Below, one piece after another: positions 22,236-31,284 of a stretch of DNA of 64,000 nt. The translations under genes and the position numbers were made by a program. Every line of letters begins with the position of its first letter. Position 1 is the stretch's first letter. Under the pieces are notes generated by a model. It ran no database searches. It saw nothing but the letters and a program-made list of their open reading frames with translations, and had not been told where the DNA came from. The DNA comes from HXMU1428-3 sp965215715 (lineage in GTDB: Bacteria; Pseudomonadota; Alphaproteobacteria; Rhizobiales; HXMU1428-3): the NCBI GenBank assembly GCA_965215715.1, contig OZ244129.1, positions 682,001-746,000 of the forward strand. Direction: 5' to 3'.

Positions 22236-23526
22236 ATGGATGGAACGAACGCAGATTATCGCTATGGCAGGGCCCGATTTGCCGAAGGGTGGGAGATGAA
22301 ACGGGCCGGGCTGTTTAAACGCAAAGGGCCGCAAATCGGCTTTTATCGAAAATCGCCTTTATTCTTAGACGGGGATGCGCCGATGATTACGATTGGCGGA
22401 GCAGGTTCGGGTAAGTTGCGAGACCTATTGGGCTATGTGGTTTGTAATTTGCCGGGACAAAATATGGTGGTGCTTGACCCGCGGTGAGCTTTGTGCCATT
22501 TCTCATCATGTTCATGCGCCCAATGGAGATTATTGCTATTCCTGGAATCCGTTTCACTTGCACGGGCTTCCCAAGCATGGCTGCAACCTTTTGGATATTC
22601 TTGATATTAATGATCCAAATTTTCATGCGCTGTGCAAATTTATAATAGAAGCATTAATTGCGTTATCCGGCAGTTCCACGGGTCAATATTTTGAACTGCG
22701 CGCCCGTGACTATAGTGAAAAAATCATGAAGTCTCTTGTTGAAACAAAGGGAGCTGTCACCTTGCCGATGGTGATGGGGGTTGTGCAATCGGTTGAAGGA
22801 TATATTGAAAAATGGGCCAGCCACTTAGAAGCGATGATGCAATCCAAATTTGAAGATGTGCGCCGTGTCGCGGCAGAAATGATCACAAAACAGCAAGACA
22901 GCCCCAAGGAATTTGGGTCCATCATGGGGGAGATATACGGCTCTTTAAGTTTTCTGGAAGACCCGGCACTTTGCGCCTCTCTGGAGCGGTCTGATTTTTC
23001 TTTAAAAGAAATTTGCAGCCAGACACATGGCACCAAAATCTTTCTCAATATCCCGGCAGAATATTTAAAGCTTTTGGCGCCCGTTGTCAGATTGTTTTTC
23101 ACTGTCTCCATGCTTTATAAAGCGGCGGCCCCTGCTGCTGACCGGGTGATGCTTCTGGTCGATGAAGCCGGGCAATTGGGCCGTTTTGAAGCTCTATTGC
23201 GGGCCTTTACTTTTGGGCGCGGGGCAGGCATTCGCGCTTGGGCGATTTTTCAGGACATCGGGCAAATCACCCGCAATTTTGAAGCGGCTGCTGTACAGGG
23301 GTTTTTAGGCTCCGCGCAGATGCGCCAATTTTTCGGGGTGCGGGATTTTGAAACGGCACAACTGATTTCGAATATGTTGGGAACGGAAAGTCTGGAATAC
23401 GAACAATCCCAGAAAAAACTGGCTATTGATTTGCAGAAGAAACAGATGGCGCGCAGCTTTCTTGAAGGTCGAGTTGCATTATACGATGGAGGGCACTGGG
23501 GCACGAGCTGTCAATCGTCAACTTAA
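22236..23526 (+). pseudogene. TraG/VirD4-type coupling protein, frameshifted and cut short
   Basis: The first segment (22236-22487, 83 residues) ends in a premature TGA just after Walker A (GGAGSGK) and VVLDPR. The family then expects G-E-L, and exactly this (RGELCAISHH) continues in another frame from about 22483 to 23526. A lost CG pair in a CCGCGCGG run would explain the break. The later part keeps the Walker B-like LLVDEAGQLGRFEALLRAFTFGRGAGI and the AIFQDIGQI block of VirD4 ATPases. The C-terminal quarter is replaced by an unrelated tail. An Arg-rich frame overlapping the end (to 23656) may be a remnant of another gene. Coupling proteins bring the relaxase-DNA complex to a secretion channel. 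Confidence 0.85.
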
Positions 23527-23677
23527 CCGGGCCTCAGAGAGACGGATCAAACATTTAAGAGAACGGCTCGGTTATGCTTCCAATCGAATAAAGCGGGATC
23601 ATCTAAAATCTCGTTTGAAGGGTAAGTCTAGAACAGATTTTGATCGCAGTCGTTAGTCAGGAAGTTTTTATCTCCCC

Positions 23678-23926
23678 ATGTCTATCAATCAAAAATTACT
23701 GGCGGTCAGAACCCATCTGAGGGGGAAGGACGCTTTTTTGCCCTCAGACCAACGGCCCTCGCAACACCAAGACAAATCCCAAAGCCGGGTTCAGAAAAAT
23801 CTAAGCCTGTTGCAATCAGATGCGGATCGCTTAAAAGCACTGGCTGCAAGAGAAAATTGTTCGCAAGCCAGATTGTTTGCAAAAGCGCTCGATGCATTTG
23901 AAATGCTGTACGGTCCGTTGAAATAA
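23678..23926 (+). CDS. Small ribbon-helix-helix-like protein
   Basis: An 82-residue protein with a polar, Gln/Ser-rich first half and a second half (SLLQSDADRLKALAARENCSQARLFAKALDAFEML) that fits the helix-helix part of a ribbon-helix-helix DNA-binding fold. Such proteins often control mobilisation or maintenance genes. It lies between the broken coupling protein and the membrane protein gene. No strong ribosome-binding site is seen. Confidence 0.5.
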   Translation: MSINQKLLAVRTHLRGKDAFLPSDQRPSQHQDKSQSRVQKNLSLLQSDADRLKALAARENCSQARLFAKALDAFEMLYGPLK

Positions 23927-23995
23927 CTCCCCCCAACATGAAATGCGATCCCTTTTACGATGCTTTTTCAGATCAATAAATGGGACGAGGTTTCA

Positions 23996-25018
23996 ATGCA
24001 GTTCATTTTTACTTTGATTGGTTTTTGTGCCTCTATCGTGATGGTTCTCGCGTCCGTGTTCATGAATTATTTGTTTATGTCTTCCTTTGGCAAAACACCG
24101 CTTGAAGGCGAGGTGCTGGGTGCGGTGTCTGCCTCGGCTGATATTCTCAAAGCTGTTTTTCCTTTTTTTATTTCGTGGGCCTGGCGATTAGGGAAACTGT
24201 TGATTGTTTTGTCTGGCGTTCTGGCCAGTCTCTTCTTTATTGGCTTTTCCTTGTTAAGTGCCATTGGCTTTAATGCGCAAAATAGAATGAGTGTGCAAGT
24301 GGAGGGGCAAGATTACTTCATCCAAAAATCTGACCTTAAAGCTGAAATAAGTCGTCTGCAAAAACAACGGGCCAATTTATTGTCTCACAGGCCCATGGGG
24401 TTTGTGGAAGAGGCAATCAAGGAATATCAACACCACCCGCGTTGGGCATCGACCAAGGGCTGCACAGCCGCCACCGTGCAAGCCAGCCGTGATTATTGCA
24501 AACGGTACCATCAACTCAAGGCAGAACTGGCGACAGGCAAAGAATCTTTGAGGCTGGATAAGGCCATTAAACAGATGCAAGTGAAATCCAAAACGTTGTC
24601 TGGTAGCCCAAAAAACTCGGGACTAGGGGCCCAGGGAGCGCTCTTAAGCGATTTGTTTCAAATCCCACCCAAGCATTTAGAGATCGGTTTGATCGTGACG
24701 ATGGCAGCTATGGTTGAGCTGGGGTCATCATTGGGACCGTATCTTTCACTCAGCCATAATGCACCCGAAAAGGGTGATCAATCTTTGACACAAAAGCCCA
24801 TCGGTTTAATTGAAGATTTTTGTCTGAGTTGTCTGATTGCCAAGCCGAAGTCTGAAGTGCAGGATAATGCGCTTTATGCGGCCTATAACAAATGGTGTCA
24901 TGGTCAAGATTTTAAGAGCTTGAAAAAATCAGCTTTCAAAAATGCCTTTGAAAGCCTGGCCGATGATGTCGGCATTCCAAAGCAAAAAAACAGTTATCAG
25001 GGGATTGCTCTAATCTAG
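23996..25018 (+). CDS. Membrane protein of the mobilisation module, unknown function
   Basis: From the ATG at 23996, which has a GAGG element six bases upstream, the protein has 340 residues; the frame is open from 23960. Hydrophobic segments lie at about residues 5-25, 55-72 and 78-98. A long soluble coiled-coil region with several cysteines follows (about 110-210), then another hydrophobic stretch near 220-240 and a cytoplasmic tail. It is convergent with the relaxase gene, two bases apart. I recognise it only as a type found beside relaxases; no function can be assigned. Confidence 0.6.
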   Translation: MQFIFTLIGFCASIVMVLASVFMNYLFMSSFGKTPLEGEVLGAVSASADILKAVFPFFISWAWRLGKLLIVLSGVLASLFFIGFSLLSAIGFNAQNRMSVQVEGQDYFIQKSDLKAEISRLQKQRANLLSHRPMGFVEEAIKEYQHHPRWASTKGCTAATVQASRDYCKRYHQLKAELATGKESLRLDKAIKQMQVKSKTLSGSPKNSGLGAQGALLSDLFQIPPKHLEIGLIVTMAAMVELGSSLGPYLSLSHNAPEKGDQSLTQKPIGLIEDFCLSCLIAKPKSEVQDNALYAAYNKWCHGQDFKSLKKSAFKNAFESLADDVGIPKQKNSYQGIALI

Positions 25019-25020
25019 AC

Positions 25021-26373
25021 CTACCGCTCCCGGTCAGGACCTCGATCCGGCGGTCTGGTCGAGCGCCGCCTTAAACTCTCAATCCGTTCTTGAGGTGAAG
25101 GTTGCTGCTTGATTTCTTTTGAGCGATCAAATTGCGGCTTGAGTTTATCACGCCGGGTTGTTTGTTCCATCTGCTTGTAATGCTGTTGATCTTTACGAAA
25201 GCTAAGGAGAAGCTGCGCGTGATTATTCCTCACCCGTTTAATCTCAGTTTGCAAGTTCTGGCGCTCTTTGAGCTGGGCAGTGATGAGGGCCTGTTTTTGC
25301 TGGCGATCCCGTTTGAGGGCCTTATCCATATCCAGCATGTTTTGTGCTTGAATATGTTTATGCGCACCTGTTACATGATCTATCAGGCCTTTAAAGCCTT
25401 TTTGAAAACGGGCATTTCTTCGCTGTGTTTCCTCAATCCAACGCTGTTTTTGTTGTTGGTCGAGATGTGCCCGTTCTTTGCGTTGAAACTCAACCATTTG
25501 TTTACGTTTGATCTCAAGGGGGGCTAAGGCTTTTTGCTTTTTGGTTTGCGCGACTTTGAGATAGCGTTGTAGGGTTTGCCCCATAGTTTGAGCAAGACGG
25601 CGTTTGCTCTCCTTGATACTTGGCAGGTTGCCCGGCTCTCCAAGTTTGGCCCGCACCTCCTTTGCCTTTTTATCAGCATAACGGCCAATAGAAAGCACCT
25701 CTCCTTGAGGGGTTACAGCGACAAAGCCACGCCGATCACCTTTGGCCAATTGAAACCCCCGTTCATTTAAGGCTTGCTGAAACGCGGCTCTTGAGTCTGA
25801 TACTGCCCAACAATCCTGCATCATGGTTTTTAAGTCTTGCGCCTTCACCCCCATCCGCTTGGCCTGTTGCCATTCTAATAGGGAGAAATTACGTGGATCA
25901 CGTTCCTGGCTGTTCATCAAGCCTTTGGGCATGGTCCACTCCTGCTCAAGATAAACTTCCCGCGAAAGATCGCGCATTTTCAATTTATAATGGGACAGGT
26001 TCTTGGCCGTCATCGTCTCAGCGTCAATGCGCGACCACACCGCATGCGCATGGCGGCGGCCTTCTTTTTCGTGGAAGATGATGACGCGGGGATGGTCATG
26101 CAAATTGTTCTGCTCCTCAATTCGCTCAATGGTATTTTCAAACACATCAACAGGGACGTTTTCTCTCTCTGGCGGGTTCAGAGAAACGGAAAATAAAAAC
26201 TGTTTGCACTTGGTTCCTTTGCTCACCGCGTAAGCTTCCTTAAACGCCCCCACAACATCATCAGACACAAAACCCCTGATCTCATGCACCTCCACATGCT
26301 CATTATCATCTGTGCGCGTGAGGTGCTGCCCAAGCTGCTTGCCACCCCCGCGCTGTGAAGCTTTGAGAATCAT
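25021..26373 (-). CDS. MobA/VirD2-type relaxase
   Basis: A 450-residue nicking enzyme that starts DNA transfer at oriT. The N-terminal relaxase domain has the metal-binding three-histidine signature in FHEKEGRRHAHAVWSRID, and a tyrosine-bearing N-terminal region, although the typical nucleophile cannot be fixed by eye. Residues about 240-450 are a highly charged coiled coil (KKQKALAPLEIKRKQM, QQKQRWIEETQRRNAR). The ATG at 26373 follows the MobC-like stop by three bases. With no secretion system in the window, the element would need a helper for transfer. Confidence 0.9.
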   Translation of the reverse strand: MILKASQRGGGKQLGQHLTRTDDNEHVEVHEIRGFVSDDVVGAFKEAYAVSKGTKCKQFLFSVSLNPPERENVPVDVFENTIERIEEQNNLHDHPRVIIFHEKEGRRHAHAVWSRIDAETMTAKNLSHYKLKMRDLSREVYLEQEWTMPKGLMNSQERDPRNFSLLEWQQAKRMGVKAQDLKTMMQDCWAVSDSRAAFQQALNERGFQLAKGDRRGFVAVTPQGEVLSIGRYADKKAKEVRAKLGEPGNLPSIKESKRRLAQTMGQTLQRYLKVAQTKKQKALAPLEIKRKQMVEFQRKERAHLDQQQKQRWIEETQRRNARFQKGFKGLIDHVTGAHKHIQAQNMLDMDKALKRDRQQKQALITAQLKERQNLQTEIKRVRNNHAQLLLSFRKDQQHYKQMEQTTRRDKLKPQFDRSKEIKQQPSPQERIESLRRRSTRPPDRGPDRER

Positions 26374-26376
26374 CTG

Positions 26377-26718
26377 CTAATTCTCCTTAATACGCAGGGC
26401 GTTCATGAGGCTTGATTTGACGTCCGCAATGTCCTTACAGGCCTGTTCAATTTTTAAGGTGGTTTCTGGTGTCAGAGGTAATGCCCCTGAACGGGCTAGG
26501 GTCGTGAGGTCACGAAAATGATTGCTCATATTCGATTGACCGAGTTTAGCAAGGATTTGAGCCAAAAGCTTTTTGTCATCCTGAGATGAAGTGCGTGTCT
26601 GTGCAAAAAGGCAAGCACGAATATAGGGACTTAAGGGCAAACCATTTGCACGTTTTTGAAGAGCCTTATGCTCTGCCTCCATCACGCGAATTGAAATCAG
26701 TTTTGTCTTTTTAGGCAA
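26377..26718 (-). CDS. MobC-like relaxosome protein
   Basis: A 113-residue basic protein. The N-terminal ribbon (KTKLISIRVMEAEHKALQKRA) and following helices fit MobC-type ribbon-helix-helix proteins that help the relaxase at oriT. It is the first gene of a two-gene operon with the relaxase. The C-terminal helices (LAQILAKLGQSNMSNHFRDLTTLARSG) match the usual length of this family. Confidence 0.75.
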   Translation of the reverse strand: MPKKTKLISIRVMEAEHKALQKRANGLPLSPYIRACLFAQTRTSSQDDKKLLAQILAKLGQSNMSNHFRDLTTLARSGALPLTPETTLKIEQACKDIADVKSSLMNALRIKEN

Positions 26719-26969
26719 TCAAAAGCTCCACAAAAAAACGGGAAGTTTGATGCCTAAATTATCTGGAAATTTTTGTAGGTCTGGGGGGAAGAGTATGAGT
26801 AAGGAATAGTGAAGCAATTTATGAAATTGCTAAGTCCGCAATGCCATTACCTTCGGAAGATATAAATTGTAATCAGAATTACGTGCTGTTGACCCAAATC
26901 GGAAATTAGCGATTTACTATAATACGCGTTCCAGTAAATGAAACCAAATTTTTTAGTAAAGTTCGTTTT
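26719..26969. other. Candidate origin-of-transfer region
   Basis: 250 bp without a gene, immediately upstream of the MobC-relaxase operon, where oriT usually lies. It contains AGCAATTT-atg-AAATTGCT (26813-26831), a perfect 8-bp stem, and a less symmetric AT-rich stretch with two further GAAATT/AATTTC-like elements to the right. No known nic sequence was recognised. Confidence 0.45.
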
Positions 26970-28757
26970 TTATTCCATTCCTAAGTTCTTAAAAACTTTT
27001 TGTGAAAAAATTCTAATATATATCCACCCATGTCGATTAACGCTAGTAGAATGGTACACTCTTCCATCCATTTCCATGAATCCAGACCCAAAATTGCAAG
27101 TATATACTGGTTGCCTCATGGCTAACATAGCTTCAATCATTGTCTCTAATTTATTTCCACCAATTATTAAAAACATTACACTCATTTTTACCATGTATTG
27201 AATATATTCTTCCTGGCTAATTTCTATTGCATTAAACATCCATCTTACTTCTGAAACATATTTTCTATCGCCTATAACTTCTATAAAACCAAATTTTCCT
27301 AAAGACGCGACAAAACATTGTGATGTAGGGCAGGTCACGCCGTTCTCAACAATTGAAATCTGTCTTAAAAATTGTAACAATTCATCAATTCTCACTTTTT
27401 TTTGTATTTTAGGAGATTCAATGTGTTCAAATAACTTTTGATCTGCAACATTTTTTGCTGCATTCGGATTATTTTGTAATAGTGCTTGTACTAAATTAAT
27501 TTGGTCATCAGTTTTTAAAAACCAATATCTATCATACTTATCGTTTTTCTTAATGTGATTTTCTATTAACTTGGCTCGTAGGAAATAATGATCGTGTGTT
27601 ATGCGGGCTGGATCCGATATAAATTTTCTACGCGCCTTTACAAATTCACTAGCTGTAAAAACTGGTAATGGTCTATATCTAGCTCTCATAATTTCGACTG
27701 GATCATTGAAATTAGCACGCCCCTGTTTTCTGTCCTCATTGCAAGTGTTGTGTACCAATTCAATAGTGATGTCTTCAGCAGACAACCCCCTAAACCCATC
27801 CATTCCAAAAAGTAATGCTCTATCACGGTACAAACCAGACATACCCAACATAGGCCATTTGATTAAGGCATCCTTGATATTTTCATCTAGATTTAGATTT
27901 TTTGGAAATTGTTTAGAGATCAACACAGCAGCGCGTTCGAGCGCAACTTTATCTGCACGGCGCTCCTCGTTAAGTCGATATTGTTGCAGAGCTCGACTAT
28001 ACCTCTGTGGTGAAAGAACTCCAGTCCTGCGCTGAGCGTCGATTTTGGAGAGATCTCTATAGTAAGCTGAGTTATGATCTAAGTGAGCAATTTCATGTTC
28101 TAACAAAAGAGATAGAGCACTTACAATTAGGTTTTTTTCAAACTCATCAAAAGATGAGTTATCAGATTTACCATAAAAATTGCCAATATGTTCATCCACT
28201 AACAATTGTGCAGACTTGAACCCTGCATCTATAAGGTCTTTATCTTTTAAAATACTTCGTCGCATATTTATAAATTGTTGATAACTGGCTTGAGCATACA
28301 AACTTCCTAATTCATCACCACCAATCTTGTATTGATATATATGGTGATTTATTATATTCAGAAATACTAAACTCAACCAAAGATCGTCTATCAATATTAA
28401 GTTTGGTGATATTGCAGAAGCATTGAGTCGTAATCGTCTCAATCTCGAGCCGTAGGCATTGCCGAAACGGTTAAATATTCCTGATTGGTCTATAATGTAA
28501 ATGTATATACAATTTGCATTTGAATATTGTTTGTTTATACAAAAATTTTGGCCATCACTAAGTCTGTTATAATGCTGCAGAACTTTATTGAATCTATTTG
28601 ATATCAAATCGTTTTTTATAATAAAATTTGATAGTTCGCCGATTATTTTTTTTCTGCCATCCAATTCAGCGTGGCACTCTGCAGAACTAATAGAAATAAA
28701 AAAAACTAATGAGAGAAACCAAGAAATTTTTCTTTTAAACATTTTGTTAAACCTCAT
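26970..28757 (-). CDS. Secreted HExxH zinc-protease-like protein
   Basis: A 595-residue protein with a signal peptide (basic start, then WFLSLVFFISISSAECHA). A zinc site HEIAHL lies at 221-226, with EERRAD at 264-269, the spacing and third-ligand pattern of M48 peptidases. There is no membrane helix set as in HtpX or Ste24, and the C-terminal 300 residues match no family I know. It would act in the periplasm or outside. Codons are strongly AT-biased compared with the core genes. It is last of a three-gene set after the patatin and the His-rich gene. Confidence 0.65.
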   Translation of the reverse strand: MRFNKMFKRKISWFLSLVFFISISSAECHAELDGRKKIIGELSNFIIKNDLISNRFNKVLQHYNRLSDGQNFCINKQYSNANCIYIYIIDQSGIFNRFGNAYGSRLRRLRLNASAISPNLILIDDLWLSLVFLNIINHHIYQYKIGGDELGSLYAQASYQQFINMRRSILKDKDLIDAGFKSAQLLVDEHIGNFYGKSDNSSFDEFEKNLIVSALSLLLEHEIAHLDHNSAYYRDLSKIDAQRRTGVLSPQRYSRALQQYRLNEERRADKVALERAAVLISKQFPKNLNLDENIKDALIKWPMLGMSGLYRDRALLFGMDGFRGLSAEDITIELVHNTCNEDRKQGRANFNDPVEIMRARYRPLPVFTASEFVKARRKFISDPARITHDHYFLRAKLIENHIKKNDKYDRYWFLKTDDQINLVQALLQNNPNAAKNVADQKLFEHIESPKIQKKVRIDELLQFLRQISIVENGVTCPTSQCFVASLGKFGFIEVIGDRKYVSEVRWMFNAIEISQEEYIQYMVKMSVMFLIIGGNKLETMIEAMLAMRQPVYTCNFGSGFMEMDGRVYHSTSVNRHGWIYIRIFSQKVFKNLGME

Positions 28758-28815
28758 AGTATTTTTAGGGTACTACTGTAGCGGCCTTTAAAGGTAATAA
28801 ATTATTATATTAATT

Positions 28816-28843
28816 AGGTATTGTTCTATTTAATTTAATACCT
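28816..28843. repeat. Small hairpin in the patatin-trio operon
   Basis: AGGTATT (28816-28822) and AATACCT (28837-28843) form a 7-bp stem in the 148-bp gap between the His-rich gene and the protease-like gene. It may be a processing or partial termination site. Confidence 0.4.
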
Positions 28844-28897
28844 TCTACAGCTCAGTTTCGTGTGAACTGGAATAGCACAATAAATAAATTAAGATTT

Positions 28898-29149
28898 TCA
28901 CTTATCACTTTCTAATAGATCTTTCTGTAGAGATTCTTGGTCATCTTTAGATATGTCAGGGCGATCTATATCTGGGTTTTGTGTTACATCCGCAATTTCT
29001 AGTTTACAACTTGGCGCAGAACTATGAAAGTGATCACCGAAATTGCTGTCGTAACCGATCTCCTTGTGACAATCATGTGCATATCCAGAAGTTATATTGA
29101 ATAGTAATAATAAAATTAATGCGTTGAAGACTAGTATAGCAAACTTCAT
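28898..29149 (-). CDS. Small secreted His-rich protein
   Basis: An 83-residue protein from the ATG at 29149, which has AGGGAG nine bases upstream; the frame is open up to 29176. A signal peptide (about 1-24) is followed by a His/Cys block, AHDCHKE...GDHFHSS..SC, which looks able to bind metal. The C-terminal part is acidic (DRPDISKDDQESLQKDLLESDK). The start lies just after the patatin stop, so the two are likely co-transcribed. Function unknown. Confidence 0.6.
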   Translation of the reverse strand: MKFAILVFNALILLLLFNITSGYAHDCHKEIGYDSNFGDHFHSSAPSCKLEIADVTQNPDIDRPDISKDDQESLQKDLLESDK

Positions 29150-29175
29150 CCGAGTAGACTCCCTAATTAATGCCA

Positions 29176-31284
29176 CTAAGAATCTATATTCGCTTTAATT
29201 AGCGAATATAGACATAGGTTCGTATTGACTGAATTTCGTAAAATAACACTTTCTTTAGAATGCTGTTGCTGATCCAACGGGCACTTATCGTTGGGTAATA
29301 GTGTGCTATCAATTTGCAAGCGTCTGTGTTTTGAGATTAACCATCCCAAAGGCAATTGGAGTTTTCTGACATTAAGGACTTTCATCCATATTCTATCGTC
29401 TTTAGAAATCTTTTTGATAGAGCACATGGGACATAGAGAACGTACAGCGTGACGCAAAGAGAGTGTTCCCCTATCTATTCGTGTGTTTAGAAGTGCTTGC
29501 AAGGGACTGCCTAACTCCCTCCATGCTCTCTTGGAGGGTGCTGGTCTAGTCGCACGAATAACAAATAATATGAACCGAGGTTCCGCATGCATTAGATATT
29601 TACTGATTAGTTCGGCTTTTAGTGGTGAGGTAGCTTCAAACTGTTTGAACCAAGGGTTTTTAAGTCCAGATGTTTTAATGTTACGAAGGAATTGCTTTAG
29701 ATCATGGATCATATTATGCGCTGTTTCAGACCCGGAGTTTTCAAAGTAACCCCCGTCGGCTAAATAAAGATTTCCCGAATCTGTTGAAATATGCCCTACC
29801 GGGGTTACCCAAGGAAATCTTGCACTTAGTGAAACTGCGGTACTCATTGGCAAGTTGACTTTTGTTCCAATGTGTTGAAGAGATTGAGGTGCTAAAGACA
29901 AGTTGATCTTAAAAGGAGCTATTAGCTCACGTCTTCCAAGAGTAACCATTGTAGAATTTAGAATAAGTGCAGGTGTAGCACCTCTTGGGTTCCACAAATC
30001 CACAAAATTCTCTTTAAATGCTTGATCACCATTGGTGGCGATAGTCCATGCTCGTTCCCATGATTTTTCAAGTGCTGTAGCCCGAGAAAAGTCATAAATT
30101 GGCCAAAACAAGAATCTTTGTAAAAAGTCTGGGAAAATTCCTGCAGCAATCAAGGGAGAAAGAAAATCATTCTCAAAAAACTTTTCTGTAATGTTTTGAA
30201 AATGGCCTTTGTTAGTTAATTCTTTTCGGCAAGGAAGTTGACTTTGATTTTTGGCCATGTTCTTAGCTATGCTAGAAAACACCGCAGCACCCAGACTTCC
30301 TCCAGATACCCCACTTACTCCAAATACATGCTGAGCAAATGCCGGACAACTATCTTGAATTTTTGCCAGAGTTTTAGCCGTATGGTAAGCAGCATAAGCT
30401 CCCCCACCCTCTGCAGCAATTATTACAATTGGGTAATCTCTTTTGTTAACAATAGCATCATTTAGATTTTCTCGTGACGCTAACCAACTTAGAAAACTAA
30501 GCCGATAATCTTGTCCAACAAAATTATTCTTTTGGTTTTGCGTCCTAACCAAATGATTGTCGTTACAACCTAGAATTGAAAAAGAAAATCCTGCTAAAAT
30601 CAATAAAGAAAGAAATGGTTTTTTCGTTTTGTCGTACAATTTAGTTAAAGCACACCCAAATAAAACCAAAATACAGAAAAAAAGCGATACAAGCAGTATT
30701 ACTCCGAATATCTTACCTGTCTCCAAAGGAACATAAGATATGACTATGGAAAATGCTAATGTAAAAACCGATAAAATCACCAGCATATAGGGATAAATTA
30801 ATGAAATTATGCTTTTCGGCCAGTAAGTCATGATAAAATAAATGAACGATGCATGAAAAATGAATAAAAATATAAATCCATATAATATTTTGGTATTGGT
30901 AATTAATTCTAATTTTGGCCCCGATGAAAATATCATTAATTCGAAGTACGCATATACGACCCCAACAACAAATGTTACCAGAGGTGCAGTTGCTACAATA
31001 TAAATAATGAATTTTGTTTTTAAAGGAAATTCCCCACTATAATCAGATACTAACACGTATGTTGCAGCGATACTTAGGGATATAGATAAAATGATAACTG
31101 GAAACATTGTTTCCAAAAATCCAAGCTTAACAAGCCCACTTTCTATATTGTAAATGTATACTTCCTTTATTTGATCCGGGTAAAAATATATAATGCTTGA
31201 CGCAATTGATACAAAAATAACAAACCTAATACGATCCAAAATCTCAAAAATTAATAAGTTTTCTTTAGTTTCAATTTTTGACAT
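29176..31284 (-). CDS. Membrane-anchored patatin-like phospholipase
   Basis: A 702-residue protein. The N-terminal third has about seven hydrophobic helices (near 20-35, 58-78, 90-112, 132-152, 160-182, 190-212 and 222-240). The C-terminal part is a patatin lipase domain: EGGGAYAAYH (292-301) as oxyanion hole, GVSGG with nucleophile Ser327, and ADGG with Asp510, preceded by the family-like SARFPWVTP. A Ser-Asp dyad is thus intact. It would hydrolyse membrane lipids from the inner membrane. Patatins serve as effectors in several defence systems, but no sensor gene of those systems is nearby. Strong AT bias suggests recent transfer. Confidence 0.85.
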   Translation of the reverse strand: MSKIETKENLLIFEILDRIRFVIFVSIASSIIYFYPDQIKEVYIYNIESGLVKLGFLETMFPVIILSISLSIAATYVLVSDYSGEFPLKTKFIIYIVATAPLVTFVVGVVYAYFELMIFSSGPKLELITNTKILYGFIFLFIFHASFIYFIMTYWPKSIISLIYPYMLVILSVFTLAFSIVISYVPLETGKIFGVILLVSLFFCILVLFGCALTKLYDKTKKPFLSLLILAGFSFSILGCNDNHLVRTQNQKNNFVGQDYRLSFLSWLASRENLNDAIVNKRDYPIVIIAAEGGGAYAAYHTAKTLAKIQDSCPAFAQHVFGVSGVSGGSLGAAVFSSIAKNMAKNQSQLPCRKELTNKGHFQNITEKFFENDFLSPLIAAGIFPDFLQRFLFWPIYDFSRATALEKSWERAWTIATNGDQAFKENFVDLWNPRGATPALILNSTMVTLGRRELIAPFKINLSLAPQSLQHIGTKVNLPMSTAVSLSARFPWVTPVGHISTDSGNLYLADGGYFENSGSETAHNMIHDLKQFLRNIKTSGLKNPWFKQFEATSPLKAELISKYLMHAEPRFILFVIRATRPAPSKRAWRELGSPLQALLNTRIDRGTLSLRHAVRSLCPMCSIKKISKDDRIWMKVLNVRKLQLPLGWLISKHRRLQIDSTLLPNDKCPLDQQQHSKESVILRNSVNTNLCLYSLIKANIDS

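Noticed and set aside
23426..23656. Arg-rich frame as an independent gene
   Set aside because: It overlaps the end of the TraG-like pseudogene, has no good start signal and is better seen as a remnant.
29176..31284. Patatin as a CBASS effector
   Set aside because: CBASS patatins are soluble and lie beside a CD-NTase gene. This one has an N-terminal membrane region and no such neighbour.
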